Below are positions 7,935 to 16,353 of a stretch of 19,025 nucleotides of DNA, one piece after another (the stretch's first letter is position 1; every line of letters begins with the position of its first letter). The stretch is from assembly GCA_018060305.1 (NCBI GenBank), contig JAGOWF010000011.1:1-19025 (forward strand), written 5' to 3'. This DNA is from Pyrinomonadaceae bacterium. Its GTDB lineage: Bacteria > Acidobacteriota > Blastocatellia > Pyrinomonadales > Pyrinomonadaceae. Below the pieces are notes generated by a model. The model saw nothing but the letters and a program-made list of their open reading frames with translations. It was not told the DNA's origin and ran no database searches. The position numbers and the translations under genes are program-made.

Positions 7935-9044
7935 TTACTTCTTTTCCGTCATTGAGATCATCCTGTCGAGGGCGATCCTCGCGTAATGCTTCGTCTCGTC
8001 ATCGACGAGTATCTCGTTGACGACGATGCCGTTGGCAAGATTGTCCAACGCCCAAGCTAAATTCTGCGGGGCGATGCGATACATCGTCGCGCACATGCAG
8101 AGGTCTGGGGCGAGCAAGTGAATTTGCTTGTCGGGAAATCGTGTGGCAATCCGATTTACCAGGTTTACCTCGGTGCCGATGGCCCATTTTGAGCCCACAG
8201 ATGAGTTTTCTACAGTTTTGATAATGAACGACGTCGAACCATCAAGGTCGCTCTTTTCGACAACCTCGCGCGTACATTCGGGATGGACGAGAACCTGGAC
8301 GCCCGGTACTTCGTCACGGATCTTATCGACGTGCCAATCCTTGAAGCGTCCGTGAACGGAACAGTGTCCTCGCCACAAGATCAGCTTTGCATTACGCAAC
8401 TGCTCAGGTGTGTTGCCGCCGAGTTCTTGGTGCGGATTCCAAAGGGCCATCTTATCGAGCGGAATGCCGAACTTTGCTCCGGTATTCCGTCCGAGATGCT
8501 GGTCAGGAAAGAAGAACATCTTGTCGAACTCTTTCAGGTAGATATCAAAAAGCGGCACCGCATTTGACGATGTGCAGACGACGCCCTCGTGCCGGCCGCA
8601 AAATGCTTTGATCGCGGCCGTGGAGTTCATATAGGTGATCGGTGCGACCTTCTGGTCCAGCACGCCGATCTCTCCTAACTGCTCCCACGCGTCCTCGACC
8701 TGATCGATCGATGCCATGTCAGCCATTGAGCATCCCGCACCTATATCAGGCAGAATCACTCGCTGAGACGGCTTGCCCAAAACATCCGCCGACTCAGCCA
8801 TAAAATGGACGCCGCAAAAGACAATATAATCGGCGTCTGTCTGCGACGCCATCACGGACAGCTGATAGCTGTCGCCCGTCAGGTCTGCGTGGCGAACAAC
8901 GTCGTCGCGCTGATAATGATGGCCCAAAATGACCACCCGCGGGCCAAGAGCTTCGCGCGCGGCCTCGATAACGTCCGCGACCTCCGCATCGCTCATGACC
9001 ACAAAATCTTCGAGTGCTCTTGCCTGTTCGATGACCGTTGACAT
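7935..9044 (-). CDS. nadA: Quinolinate synthase
   Basis: Fe-S enzyme of de novo NAD synthesis that condenses iminoaspartate with dihydroxyacetone phosphate to quinolinate. The 369-residue product matches the longer, Bacillus-like NadA form. Visible hallmarks are GHHYQRDDVV (41-50), GAGCSMADM (C105), YMNSTAAIKAF, GRNTGAKF, GHCSVHGRF (C228), HPECTREV (C257) and DLCMCATM (C316, C318). C105, C228 and C318 fit the expected three [4Fe-4S] ligands. The frame remains open to 9440, but the extension is antisense to pit and is not NadA-like, so I start at ATG 9044. An in-frame ATG at 9074 is possible, and neither has a clear ribosome site. No nadB or nadC is nearby, so the pathway is split in this genome. 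Confidence 0.96.
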   Translation of the reverse strand: MSTVIEQARALEDFVVMSDAEVADVIEAAREALGPRVVILGHHYQRDDVVRHADLTGDSYQLSVMASQTDADYIVFCGVHFMAESADVLGKPSQRVILPDIGAGCSMADMASIDQVEDAWEQLGEIGVLDQKVAPITYMNSTAAIKAFCGRHEGVVCTSSNAVPLFDIYLKEFDKMFFFPDQHLGRNTGAKFGIPLDKMALWNPHQELGGNTPEQLRNAKLILWRGHCSVHGRFKDWHVDKIRDEVPGVQVLVHPECTREVVEKSDLDGSTSFIIKTVENSSVGSKWAIGTEVNLVNRIATRFPDKQIHLLAPDLCMCATMYRIAPQNLAWALDNLANGIVVNEILVDDETKHYARIALDRMISMTEKK

Positions 9045-9080
9045 TAAAAAAATGATGTCACTTTGGCCGGGCATGCGCAA

Positions 9081-9100
9081 CCCCGCCGCTAACGCGGTCG
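9081..9100. repeat. Short REP-like palindrome between pit and nadA
   Basis: The 86-bp gap between pit and nadA holds CCGC-TAAC-GCGG (9086-9097) in a GC-rich setting. It has no T-run, so it is not a typical intrinsic terminator. I judge it a small REP-like palindrome or an mRNA-stabilising hairpin. The rest of the gap shows nothing clear. Confidence 0.3.
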
Positions 9101-9130
9101 TTTCGACAAATGACGAGTTCTGCCACCGAC

Positions 9131-10207
9131 TCAGATCACGCCTGTTAGCTTTTCGATGAGAAGAATGATGCCGTAGGACATGGCAGCTATTGCAGCCGCG
9201 GCAGGAATGGTCAGGACCCATGCCCAAACGATGCGGCCCGCAACGCCCCACTTGACTGCAGAAAAACGCTTTGCTGAACCGACTCCTACAATAGAACCGG
9301 TGATCGTGTGCGTCGTGGAAACAGGAATACCAAAGGCAGTCGCGCCAAAAAGAGTGATGGCCCCCGCCGTTTCGGCACAAAAGCCGCCGACAGGCTGTAG
9401 TTTGACAATTTTTGTGCCCATCGTTTTGACGATCCGCCATCCTCCCGATAGCGTGCCAAGCGCGATCGCCGCACAGGCGGCCACCTCGACCCAGAGCGGG
9501 ACGTCAGGCAGCTTACCGGCGGGCGTTAATTGAAGAAACCCTCCGGCGACGAGCACGATCGTGATAATGCCCATCGTTTTTTGCGCATCATTGCCGCCGT
9601 GTCCAAGAGAGTATGCAGCCGCCGAAAAAAGCTGGCCGACCCGGAATATCCGGTCAACACGATTGACGGAAACGCGGTGAAATATCCAATACACCGCAAC
9701 CATCAGCGTAAAACCCAGCAGAAGCCCGATCAGCGGCGAGCAGACGATAAAGATCAGCGTCTTGATCCAGCCCTCAGCCTTAAGAACCATTTGAGCGCTC
9801 CCAAACCCGTAATGCCATCCGTACGCGATGATCGCTGCACCGGCGTACGCACCAACCAATGCGTGCGAGCTCGATGTCGGCAGTCCGATATACCAGGTGA
9901 TCAGATTCCAGATGATCGCTCCAATGACCCCCGCGAGTAGAACAAAAAGCTGATCGCCCTGAGGGATCACGGCGATATTTACCATATCTCCGCCGACTGT
10001 CTTTGCAACCGCAGTCCCAAATACGATGACGGCGATAAAATTGAAGAATGCAGCCATCGCAACGGCCGCCCCCGGGCTGAGAACCCGAGTCGCTACGACG
10101 GTTGCGATCGAATTCGCGGCATCGTGAAAGCCGTTCACATAATCAAATGCGAGCGCGACAATAATGATCAGGACGACGAGGCCAAGTGAGGCGGTTTGGG
10201 TATCCAC
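9131..10207 (-). CDS. pit: PiT-family inorganic phosphate transporter
   Basis: Inner-membrane low-affinity phosphate (metal-phosphate) symporter driven by ion gradients. The 358-residue product has the inverted-repeat PiT layout with about ten hydrophobic segments and both signatures: GFHDAANSIAT (26-36) in the first half and GHGGNDAQKTMG (202-213) in the second. The short form without a long central cytoplasmic loop is common in bacteria. Translation probably starts at GTG 10207, only 3 nt after the stop of the upstream PhoU-like DUF47 gene, so the two are co-transcribed and probably coupled. This pairing is a recurrent bacterial arrangement in which the DUF47 protein is thought to regulate the transporter. 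No Pho box was recognised. Confidence 0.95.
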   Translation of the reverse strand: MDTQTASLGLVVLIIIVALAFDYVNGFHDAANSIATVVATRVLSPGAAVAMAAFFNFIAVIVFGTAVAKTVGGDMVNIAVIPQGDQLFVLLAGVIGAIIWNLITWYIGLPTSSSHALVGAYAGAAIIAYGWHYGFGSAQMVLKAEGWIKTLIFIVCSPLIGLLLGFTLMVAVYWIFHRVSVNRVDRIFRVGQLFSAAAYSLGHGGNDAQKTMGIITIVLVAGGFLQLTPAGKLPDVPLWVEVAACAAIALGTLSGGWRIVKTMGTKIVKLQPVGGFCAETAGAITLFGATAFGIPVSTTHTITGSIVGVGSAKRFSAVKWGVAGRIVWAWVLTIPAAAAIAAMSYGIILLIEKLTGVI

Positions 10208-10210
10208 TTA

Positions 10211-10831
10211 TCAGTTGTGCTTCAGGACTATCGACTCAATGATGTTCGCCACGCTCTCACATCGGTCAGTAGCGTTTTCGAGTATCTCGTAGAGCTCTTT
10301 GAGCTTAATAATCGTCAACGGGTCACCGGAGTTCTTGAATAATTCACCGATGGACTTGAAGTAAACCTCGTCCGCGTCGTTCTCAAGACGCTGGATCTCA
10401 AGTAAATGACGGGGCATTCCCTTCCCGCCCTTAAGGAGGACGACCGCGGAGTGTATCTCATCTGATTGTTTGGTAATGATGCGAGCGAGGTCAACGATAT
10501 ACTCGTTGACCTCCCGAACATTGTAGATCACCGCCGCCCGGGCTGCTGCATCGATATAATCGCAAACATCGTCAAGGGCCACCGACAACGTATAAATATC
10601 CTCGCGATCGAACGGCGTAATGAATGATTTGTTCAGCCGTGTCGTGATCGTGTGCGTCAACTCGTCACACTCATGTTCGACACTCTTGATACGCTTTGAG
10701 GCAGACTCGTATTCGCCGGACGGGCCTTCAAGCATTTCCAGAAGAGCACGCGAGGCCTCCTGTATCTTCTCTGCCATTTGCGCAAAAAGGCTGAAGTACT
10801 GATCCTCGCGCGGAAGAAAGCTAAATCCCAT
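10211..10831 (-). CDS. DUF47 / PhoU-like phosphate-transport regulator
   Basis: The 206-residue product is a mostly helical protein of the DUF47 (TIGR00153, PhoU-like) family, starting MGFSFLPREDQYFSLF and containing the conserved EHECDELTHTI, PFDREDIYTL and RLENDADEVY segments. Acidic clusters of this type bind metal ions in PhoU-fold proteins. It very probably modulates the PiT transporter encoded 3 nt downstream. A longer frame opens at 10963, but ATG 10831 matches the family N-terminus and is preceded by GGAG (10841-10844) with a 9-nt spacer. A promoter candidate lies at 10873-10902. The gene is divergent from the M48 peptidase. Confidence 0.94.
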   Translation of the reverse strand: MGFSFLPREDQYFSLFAQMAEKIQEASRALLEMLEGPSGEYESASKRIKSVEHECDELTHTITTRLNKSFITPFDREDIYTLSVALDDVCDYIDAAARAAVIYNVREVNEYIVDLARIITKQSDEIHSAVVLLKGGKGMPRHLLEIQRLENDADEVYFKSIGELFKNSGDPLTIIKLKELYEILENATDRCESVANIIESIVLKHN

Positions 10832-10872
10832 ATCTATGGTCTCCGGTAAACAGAATATCGAAATGAAACTAG

Positions 10873-10902
10873 AATATATTCGACAGCGGGAATGTTTGTC
10901 TA
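10873..10902 (-). promoter_or_regulatory. Candidate promoter of the DUF47-pit operon
   Basis: The minus strand reads TAGACA (10902-10897), an 18-bp spacer and TATATT (10878-10873). This places the start about 35 nt before the DUF47 ATG. The sequence match is moderate. Confidence 0.45.
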
Positions 10903-10997
10903 ATCGTGCAGTCCGCTGCGGGTGAACAAACGACGCTTTTTTTGAGCGAACTGCGGTTTGCAAGGACTACATCATAGCAACGAGCCCTTCTCCGACA

Positions 10998-11003
10998 TAT
11001 AAT
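10998..11003 (+). promoter_or_regulatory. -10 box of the M48 peptidase gene
   Basis: A perfect TATAAT lies 27 bp before the M48 ATG, with only a weak -35 (TAGCAA-like, 17-bp spacer). The predicted start is near 11010. A GGAGG ribosome site (11020-11024) follows, with a 6-nt spacer to ATG 11031. Confidence 0.5.
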
Positions 11004-11030
11004 CGGACTGGGCTATCGCGGAGGATCAAT

Positions 11031-12440
11031 ATGACGAAAATGCTTATATGCAGACGGTTATCGGCAGGCGGGCTGGCTGTGCTGATGCTGCTCGCACCCC
11101 TGGCCGCAAGCGGACAATTTCGTGACATTAAGGCGCCAAAGAACAAGTATAAGCCGGCCGAGGACGTCAGGCTCGGCAACGATGCGGCGCGCGAGATCGA
11201 GGCGAAATTTCCGTTAGTGAACGATCACGAAGCCACTAATTATGTCGAGCGTGTTGGCCGGCGATTGGTTGACCGGATCCCGACTGAGTTTCGAAAACCT
11301 GAATTTTCTTACAGGTTCAAGATCGTGAATGCCAGTGACCTTAATGCCTTTGCGCTGCCCGGCGGCCCGATGTATGTAAATCGCGGCATGATAGAAAAGG
11401 CGCACAACGAGAGCGAAATGGCCGGTGTTATGGCACACGAGATCAGCCACGTAGCACTTCGTCATGCGACGGCGCAGGCGACCAAACAGTCAAGCGTCAA
11501 AAACACGCTTGGCATGCTCGGGATGATCATCGGTGGTGCAGTACTGGGCGGCGAGGCCGGGGCGCAACTCGGCATGCTCGGTGCGACGGCGTGGATGACA
11601 AAGTACAGCCGCGAATATGAGACCCAGGCCGACCAGCTTGGAGCGCAGATCATGGCAGATGCCGGTTATGATCCGCGCGACTTGGCCAATGTATTTCGCA
11701 CTATAGCCGCTGAGAGCCGGAGCGGCACGCCTGAGTGGCTCTCAAGCCATCCGGATCCGGGCAATCGCTTCGAGAAGATCAATCGTATGGCCGAGACGTT
11801 GAGGATCGGGCCGCCGCCGCCACGATTCTCGCCGAGCTTTTCACAGGTTCAGTCGCGGCTGCGCGCACTGCCGCCGGCGAGGACAATGGCCCAGATAGAG
11901 AAAAATTCTCAAGGACAGGGATCAACTAATCCGACGGCCGGAGGTAGCTATGGGCAGAATGTTCCTTATCCGAGTAGCCGAACGCGGCAATACACAGGCC
12001 TGAACTGGATGAGCGTCCGCGTCCCGAGCAACTGGCGGGACTTTTCGGGAGGCGACAGCGTCCAGTTTGCGCCTGACGGTGCCTATGGCGATCGTGGCAT
12101 TACCCACGGCGCGATGATCGGGCTCTATAAAGGCGAGGAATACAGCCTTGATGCCTCCGCCGGCGCCTATTTGAACGGAGTGCTTGAGGCGAATTCCTAT
12201 CTAAGCGTTCGCAGCCGATACTCGCGCACCACCGTCGCGGAACGTTCAGGCTACATGGCCACGCTCGCGGGCCGTTCGCCGATAACCGGACGAACGGAGA
12301 TCGTGAATATTTTTGTCACGCGATTTAAGGGCGACCTGATAATGTATGTCGCGACGGTCGTGCCTGAGGACGAAACGCGCTCATACAACACTGCCTTTCG
12401 AAACCTGCTCAGTTCGCTTCGACTTTACGATAGGGAATAA
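11031..12440 (+). CDS. Periplasmic M48-family metallopeptidase with extra C-terminal domain
   Basis: Zinc peptidase of the M48 group, comparable in its catalytic part to BepA/LoiP-type periplasmic quality-control proteases. The 469-residue product has a cleavable signal peptide (about 1-28, AASG/Q), the pre-motif region DLNAFALPGGPMYVNRGMIE, the zinc motif HEISH (H136, E137, H140), the second motif ETQAD (E197, D201) and SSHPDPGNRFEKI. Unlike BepA I see no TPR repeats. Instead a low-complexity linker (about 280-325) leads to a separate domain of about 145 residues (YTGLNWMSVRVPSNW to the end) that I cannot name with confidence; its spacing recalls PsbP/Mog1-like folds. A glycine-rich insert (about 160-185) lies between the two motifs. 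Likely substrates are damaged envelope proteins. Start and ribosome site are clear. Confidence 0.93.
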   Translation: MTKMLICRRLSAGGLAVLMLLAPLAASGQFRDIKAPKNKYKPAEDVRLGNDAAREIEAKFPLVNDHEATNYVERVGRRLVDRIPTEFRKPEFSYRFKIVNASDLNAFALPGGPMYVNRGMIEKAHNESEMAGVMAHEISHVALRHATAQATKQSSVKNTLGMLGMIIGGAVLGGEAGAQLGMLGATAWMTKYSREYETQADQLGAQIMADAGYDPRDLANVFRTIAAESRSGTPEWLSSHPDPGNRFEKINRMAETLRIGPPPPRFSPSFSQVQSRLRALPPARTMAQIEKNSQGQGSTNPTAGGSYGQNVPYPSSRTRQYTGLNWMSVRVPSNWRDFSGGDSVQFAPDGAYGDRGITHGAMIGLYKGEEYSLDASAGAYLNGVLEANSYLSVRSRYSRTTVAERSGYMATLAGRSPITGRTEIVNIFVTRFKGDLIMYVATVVPEDETRSYNTAFRNLLSSLRLYDRE

Positions 12441-12462
12441 TTGTTGTGTTAACCTCTGTCTG

Positions 12463-12654
12463 ATGCCGATAGTAAAATGTCCGCGGTGCTCCTCTGATGC
12501 CGAGTACGAAGGCAATGAATTTCGCCCATTCTGCTCGGAGAGATGCAAGCTCCTCGATTTCGGCGCTTGGGCCGACGGGCAATATGCGCTCGCTGCCGAA
12601 TCGGCGGGCCTAACCATCAAAGAGATCGAAGAGTTGGAGGACTCGGCACAATGA
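12463..12654 (+). CDS. yacG: YacG-type zinc-finger protein (DNA gyrase inhibitor family)
   Basis: The 63-residue product carries the YacG zinc site: CPRC (C6, C9) and FCSERC (C24, C28), followed by the family sequence KLLDFGAWADGQY. In E. coli YacG binds the GyrB subunit and inhibits gyrase; a function here is assumed from family membership. The frame is open from 12346, but ATG 12463 gives the family N-terminus MPIVKCPRC; the ribosome site is weak. It lies 22 nt after the M48 stop and its TGA overlaps the next gene's start (ATGA), so these genes are probably one transcript. Confidence 0.88.
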   Translation: MPIVKCPRCSSDAEYEGNEFRPFCSERCKLLDFGAWADGQYALAAESAGLTIKEIEELEDSAQ

Positions 12655-12914
12655 ACATCTTCCTCTTCGACATGGCTCCCATCGGCGGACTGATCGGTGC
12701 CGCCGCAGGTGTCGTCTTTTTTCTCATTGCGGCAGCAGTCGCACTCGTTGCTTTCTTTTTCCTCAGAAAGTCCGTCAAGATGGCCGTCAGACTCGTTGTC
12801 GTGGGCGTGATCCTTGTCGTCGCGGTTGCGGGCGGGATCAGCTTGATGTACCTCGGATATTTGAGTTCGGAAAGGCCGCGTCCGGGCCCGCCGCCACGTG
12901 TCCGCACACGCTGA
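12651..12914 (+). CDS. Small hydrophobic membrane protein, unrecognised
   Basis: The start ATG at 12651 overlaps the yacG stop (ATGA), typical of coupled translation. The 87-residue product has two strong membrane segments (about 10-38 and 44-68), separated by a short basic turn (RKSVKM), and ends in a Pro/Arg-rich tail (RPRPGPPPRVRTR). I do not recognise the family. The open frame extends upstream to 12543, but that part is antiparallel in character and overlaps yacG, so I reject it. The topology suggests a hairpin in the inner membrane with the basic turn and tail facing different sides or the cytosol. Confidence 0.65.
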   Translation: MNIFLFDMAPIGGLIGAAAGVVFFLIAAAVALVAFFFLRKSVKMAVRLVVVGVILVVAVAGGISLMYLGYLSSERPRPGPPPRVRTR

Positions 12915-12923
12915 TCCCGATAT

Positions 12924-14189
12924 ATGCTTGCCGAACGGACAGACCAAAAGCCTGCCGTCTGGCGTCGTTATATCTCGCTTCCCCGTAATGTTGTTGCGCT
13001 CAGTTCGGTCGCGCTGTTGAACGACGTATCGAGCGAGATAATCTATCCGCTCCTGCCGGCGTTCCTTGCCTTGTCGCTCGGCGCGTCGCCGTTCGCGATC
13101 GGTATCATCGAGGGCTTCGCCGAATCGATTGCGAGCTTGCTTAAGCTCATCTCAGGCTGGCTCAGTGATCGTTCGGGAAAGCGCAAACTACCTGTTCTCG
13201 CCGGCTACGCCATCGCTGCCGTGACGAGGCCCGTACTGGGCTTCGTCAACAGTTGGCCGCAAGTCCTGGCGGTCCGCCTTACTGACCGCGTCGGCAAGGG
13301 CATTCGCGGTGCACCTCGCGATGCTCTGATCGCTGAGAGCGTCGATCCAAGGGAACGCGGATTTGCCTTTGGATTTAATCGTGCGGCCGACCACCTCGGC
13401 GCGGTCATTGGCCCGGCCGTAGGGTTCGTTCTGCTATGGCTTTTCGCGACAAATTCGCAAAGGCCGACCGTTGCAGAATACCAATGGGTTTTCCTCTTCG
13501 CATCGGTGCCTGTGATAGCAGGCCTCCTTATAGTTGTTTTTCTGGTAAAAGAGAGGCCACATGAACCGTCGAAACGCGCCGACCCACCCCGTCTGTCGCT
13601 CGCGGGTTTTGATGGTAATTTCAAATGGTTTCTTGTCGTTATCGCCCTTTTCACGCTCTCAAATTCGACCGACGCGTTCCTGCTGCTCCGTGCTGCTGAT
13701 GCCGGTATCTCGCCCGTGATGCTGCCATTGCTTTGGATGGTGTTGAATATCAGTAAGGTCGTCTTTTCGCTGATCGGCGGTGACCTGTCGGACCGACTCG
13801 GCCGCAAGACACTTATTATCGGCGGCTGGCTTGTTTACGCGTGTGTCTACGCCGGATTCGCGTTTGTTGACACTGCCTGGCAAGCGTGGGCGCTGTTCAT
13901 GATCTACGGCGCATATTTTGGAATGACCGAAGGCGTGGAAAAGGCCTTTGTCGCCGACATGGTGCCCGAATCACGGCGCGGCACAGCCTACGGCCTCTAT
14001 AACCTTGCGTTCGGTATTACAGTCTTTCCCGCATCGTTGCTGTTTGGTCTGGCATGGACACAGCTCGGTCCGGCGACCGCATTCTTAGCCAGTGCTGCGA
14101 TATCGATTCTCGCGATCCTGCTGCTTCTAACGGTGCGTTCACCGAACATTCACAGCCACAAGACCGTATCCGATACGGCACTTTTGTGA
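12924..14189 (+). CDS. Major facilitator superfamily (MFS) transporter
   Basis: The 421-residue product has twelve hydrophobic segments and the MFS motif A in both halves: GWLSDRSGKRK (78-88) and GGDLSDRLGRK (285-295). The sequence DRVGKGIRGAPRDALIAE (121-138) marks a subgroup of uncharacterised bacterial MFS proteins. D34 in LLNDVSSEIIYPLLP lies in the first helix and could take part in proton coupling. The substrate cannot be told from sequence. It begins 9 nt after the small membrane protein gene and is followed after 16 nt by the next gene, so it belongs to the same plus-strand run. Confidence 0.9.
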   Translation: MLAERTDQKPAVWRRYISLPRNVVALSSVALLNDVSSEIIYPLLPAFLALSLGASPFAIGIIEGFAESIASLLKLISGWLSDRSGKRKLPVLAGYAIAAVTRPVLGFVNSWPQVLAVRLTDRVGKGIRGAPRDALIAESVDPRERGFAFGFNRAADHLGAVIGPAVGFVLLWLFATNSQRPTVAEYQWVFLFASVPVIAGLLIVVFLVKERPHEPSKRADPPRLSLAGFDGNFKWFLVVIALFTLSNSTDAFLLLRAADAGISPVMLPLLWMVLNISKVVFSLIGGDLSDRLGRKTLIIGGWLVYACVYAGFAFVDTAWQAWALFMIYGAYFGMTEGVEKAFVADMVPESRRGTAYGLYNLAFGITVFPASLLFGLAWTQLGPATAFLASAAISILAILLLLTVRSPNIHSHKTVSDTALL

Positions 14190-14205
14190 TAAAAGGAAAG
14201 TTATT

Positions 14206-15183
14206 ATGGGCGACCTAAAAGAGACATTCAGTAGTTGGACAAAGAAGGCAAGCGAAAAGCTCGACGAGATCGATTCGCAATACGGTCTGAAAGACAAGAT
14301 CGAGGGCGGCGCTAAGACGCTCGTCGATGCGGCTAAGACAGGAGCGGATTACATCAAGACCGAGGCTGAAAAGAGCGATCTCGGCCGCCGTGCCGTCAAG
14401 GTGACTGAGGACGCGGCCAACCTCGCCGGCGGCGCCGCAAAATCGGCCTGGAACGCGAGCGAGCCGGTTCGCGATGCAGCCACTGGTGTCGGGTCAAAAG
14501 CAGGTGGCGTTGTAGTTGACACAGCAGAGAAGGCGACCGATTTTGTCAGCGAGGCGGCCGATTCGGTCGGCACGAACGCAAAACGAGTCGCAAAGGTGGT
14601 CGGTTTTGGCACGAGCCTCGCGACGACGCTCGATTCAGGGTTGCGATCTGCAAAAAAGGCCGCCGACTGGGCACGCGAAGACCCGCTGCGGGCAGCCACG
14701 ACAGGCGTGTCGATGGCGATCGGTGCAGGCCTCGGTGTAGTTTTTACGGGCCTTAGCTCGCACTGGCTGCTAAATTCGGCGATACCGACATTCACGGTCA
14801 AAAAGCTCGCCGACAGTTTCAACGGTTATCTCAAACGCCGCGAAGAACTGATCGATAAGGGCGCTCTCAACCAAGCCGACGCCGAGCGAATCGCATTCGA
14901 ACGCGACATCGCCAAACGTATCGGAGCACCGCTGCTGGGAGCATTTTCATTCGCGTCGGGCGCGGTGATGATGACGAATGTCTTTGACACCGGCAATGTC
15001 ACCGGCTTCCCGATCGGCAGCATCATCGGGGGCAACCCTCTGCTCGAGGGCGTGTGGTTCTTCGGCAACGGCATGGTGTGCTTTAAGACCAGCTATGATT
15101 TCTTCATGATCGCTCTCGACGGCGACGAGGACGTTGAGCGAATGGTAACCGAGATCAAAGGGCTCTTACCGTCCGCCGCATAA
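14206..15183 (+). CDS. Uncharacterised protein: LEA-like amphipathic N-terminal half, membrane-associated C-terminal half
   Basis: I do not recognise this 325-residue family. Residues 1-155 are rich in Ala, Lys, Asp, Glu and Gly and read as a series of amphipathic 11-residue-like helices (AAKTGADYIKTEAEKS, DTAEKATDFVSEAADS), resembling LEA or apolipoprotein-type coats. Residues 163-190 and 238-260 are hydrophobic, glycine-rich candidate membrane segments; a third hydrophobic stretch (268-305) contains GGNPLLEGVWFFGNGMVCF. The segment 196-236 is charged and helical. The start is supported by AAAGGAAAG 8 nt upstream. The gene ends at a strong palindrome (15193-15253). A role in membrane or desiccation protection is a guess from composition only. 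Confidence 0.75.
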   Translation: MGDLKETFSSWTKKASEKLDEIDSQYGLKDKIEGGAKTLVDAAKTGADYIKTEAEKSDLGRRAVKVTEDAANLAGGAAKSAWNASEPVRDAATGVGSKAGGVVVDTAEKATDFVSEAADSVGTNAKRVAKVVGFGTSLATTLDSGLRSAKKAADWAREDPLRAATTGVSMAIGAGLGVVFTGLSSHWLLNSAIPTFTVKKLADSFNGYLKRREELIDKGALNQADAERIAFERDIAKRIGAPLLGAFSFASGAVMMTNVFDTGNVTGFPIGSIIGGNPLLEGVWFFGNGMVCFKTSYDFFMIALDGDEDVERMVTEIKGLLPSAA

Positions 15184-15192
15184 AAAATAGCC

Positions 15193-15253
15193 GCAAAAAG
15201 GCGCAAAAAGCACAAAAATGCGATCCTGTTCTGTGCCTTTTGCGCCTTTTTGC
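15193..15253. terminator. Bidirectional terminator palindrome between convergent genes
   Basis: Arms 15193-15214 and 15232-15253 match at 21 of 22 positions as an inverted repeat, with a 17-nt loop. The arms consist of GCAAAAAGGCGCAAAA-type words, so either strand presents a GC/T-rich stem ending in a T run. It sits exactly between the stops of the plus-strand gene (15183) and the minus-strand M50 gene (15256). Confidence 0.85.
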
Positions 15254-15255
15254 AG

Positions 15256-16281
15256 CTAATTTATCTGTATCGGAAACGGCGCGAAACACAGGAGAAAGAT
15301 CACTAACGTCAGGAAGGCAACGACCTTCCTTTTTGTATCGAGCGGCGTCATGTCCCATGGCTGGGGATGGCGAATGCGCATCATAACGGCGAGGATCACC
15401 GCTATGAGAAAACCGCTCGGGCTGTTAAAGAAATAAAACCCAACTATCGACAGCGTCGCCATCACCACGAACGCAATACGTCCCGTCCAGTAATGCACTT
15501 TCTCACCGAGCGCCGCATAGATCGCGTGACCGCCGTCGAGCTGGCCCGACGGTATCAGGTTTAGCGCTGTCACAAGCAGCCCAACCCACGCGGCAAAGTA
15601 AAAGGCATTTCCTATCCCAAATTGAAGATCGATCCCAAAGAACGACGCGAACAGGCGCATCAGCAACGGGTCGGTGAATGTCAGCATGCCCTCCCGATCC
15701 ACAAGCTGATCCGGCGGTATCGTCTGCATCGTGGCCAAGCCAAGTAACGCTATCGGCATCAAGGCGACGAATCCCGCGATCGGCCCGGCAACGCCTATGT
15801 CAAAAACCGCCCGTCGCGACGGCATTGGTGACAGTATTTTGATAAATGCACCGAATGTTCCCGCCGGCCCCAGCATCGGCGGCGTCGGGATAAAGAATGG
15901 TAATGTCGCATCCACGCGGTAGATACGGCACGCGATGTAATGCCCGATCTCGTGACTGATAAGGATGAACAGCAACGAAGCCGAAAAGCTAAGGCCGTAT
16001 TTGAGCAATTCCCAGTTCGATAGGATCAACTGCACCGCGGCTCCGATCATCATTGCGTAACGAACAGGCAGTGAGACCAGGAAATTGACGACCTCCGTGG
16101 CCGTCTGCGGATCGTCGGTCGGAAACGTATCGATGGCGCCAAATGGGAACATCGTCCCCGCGATCGTCGCCGTGCAGAACGTAACGAGCAGCAGCAGCAA
16201 ATGCCGTGCGTATGCGCGCTTTGTCGGTTTTAAGATCGGTCGGTCGCGGTAGAGCGAGTCGAGGGCTTCGGGTTCGGTCAT
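15256..16281 (-). CDS. M50 site-2-type intramembrane metalloprotease
   Basis: Polytopic zinc protease that cuts substrates within or near the membrane. The 341-residue product has about seven or eight hydrophobic segments, the zinc motif HEIGH (H110, E111, H114) inside a helix, the family loop FGAFIKI, a GVAGPIAGF segment and the second motif NLIPSGQLDGGH (N241, D249). The motif pattern and lack of a PDZ domain place it nearer the plant EGY/cyanobacterial S2P group than RseP. Residues 1-26 are cytosolic. ATG 16281 has no visible Shine-Dalgarno but no better in-frame start exists. It lies 72 nt after the HU gene on the same strand and is probably co-transcribed. Its substrate, perhaps an anti-sigma factor or leftover signal peptide, is not encoded nearby. 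Confidence 0.92.
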   Translation of the reverse strand: MTEPEALDSLYRDRPILKPTKRAYARHLLLLLVTFCTATIAGTMFPFGAIDTFPTDDPQTATEVVNFLVSLPVRYAMMIGAAVQLILSNWELLKYGLSFSASLLFILISHEIGHYIACRIYRVDATLPFFIPTPPMLGPAGTFGAFIKILSPMPSRRAVFDIGVAGPIAGFVALMPIALLGLATMQTIPPDQLVDREGMLTFTDPLLMRLFASFFGIDLQFGIGNAFYFAAWVGLLVTALNLIPSGQLDGGHAIYAALGEKVHYWTGRIAFVVMATLSIVGFYFFNSPSGFLIAVILAVMMRIRHPQPWDMTPLDTKRKVVAFLTLVIFLLCFAPFPIQIN

Positions 16282-16353
16282 CTATAATAGAGAATCGCAG
16301 AATCGCGAGGCTGACAGCAACCTTGCGCTCCTGCGACCCCAAAAAAATCCAAA

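Noticed and set aside
9045..9440. N-terminal extension of nadA to 9440
   Set aside because: The extension is antisense to pit, is not NadA-like, and the family N-terminus begins near 9044.
10832..10963. Longer start for the DUF47 gene
   Set aside because: ATG 10831 matches the family start and has a GGAG site, and the extension covers a likely promoter.
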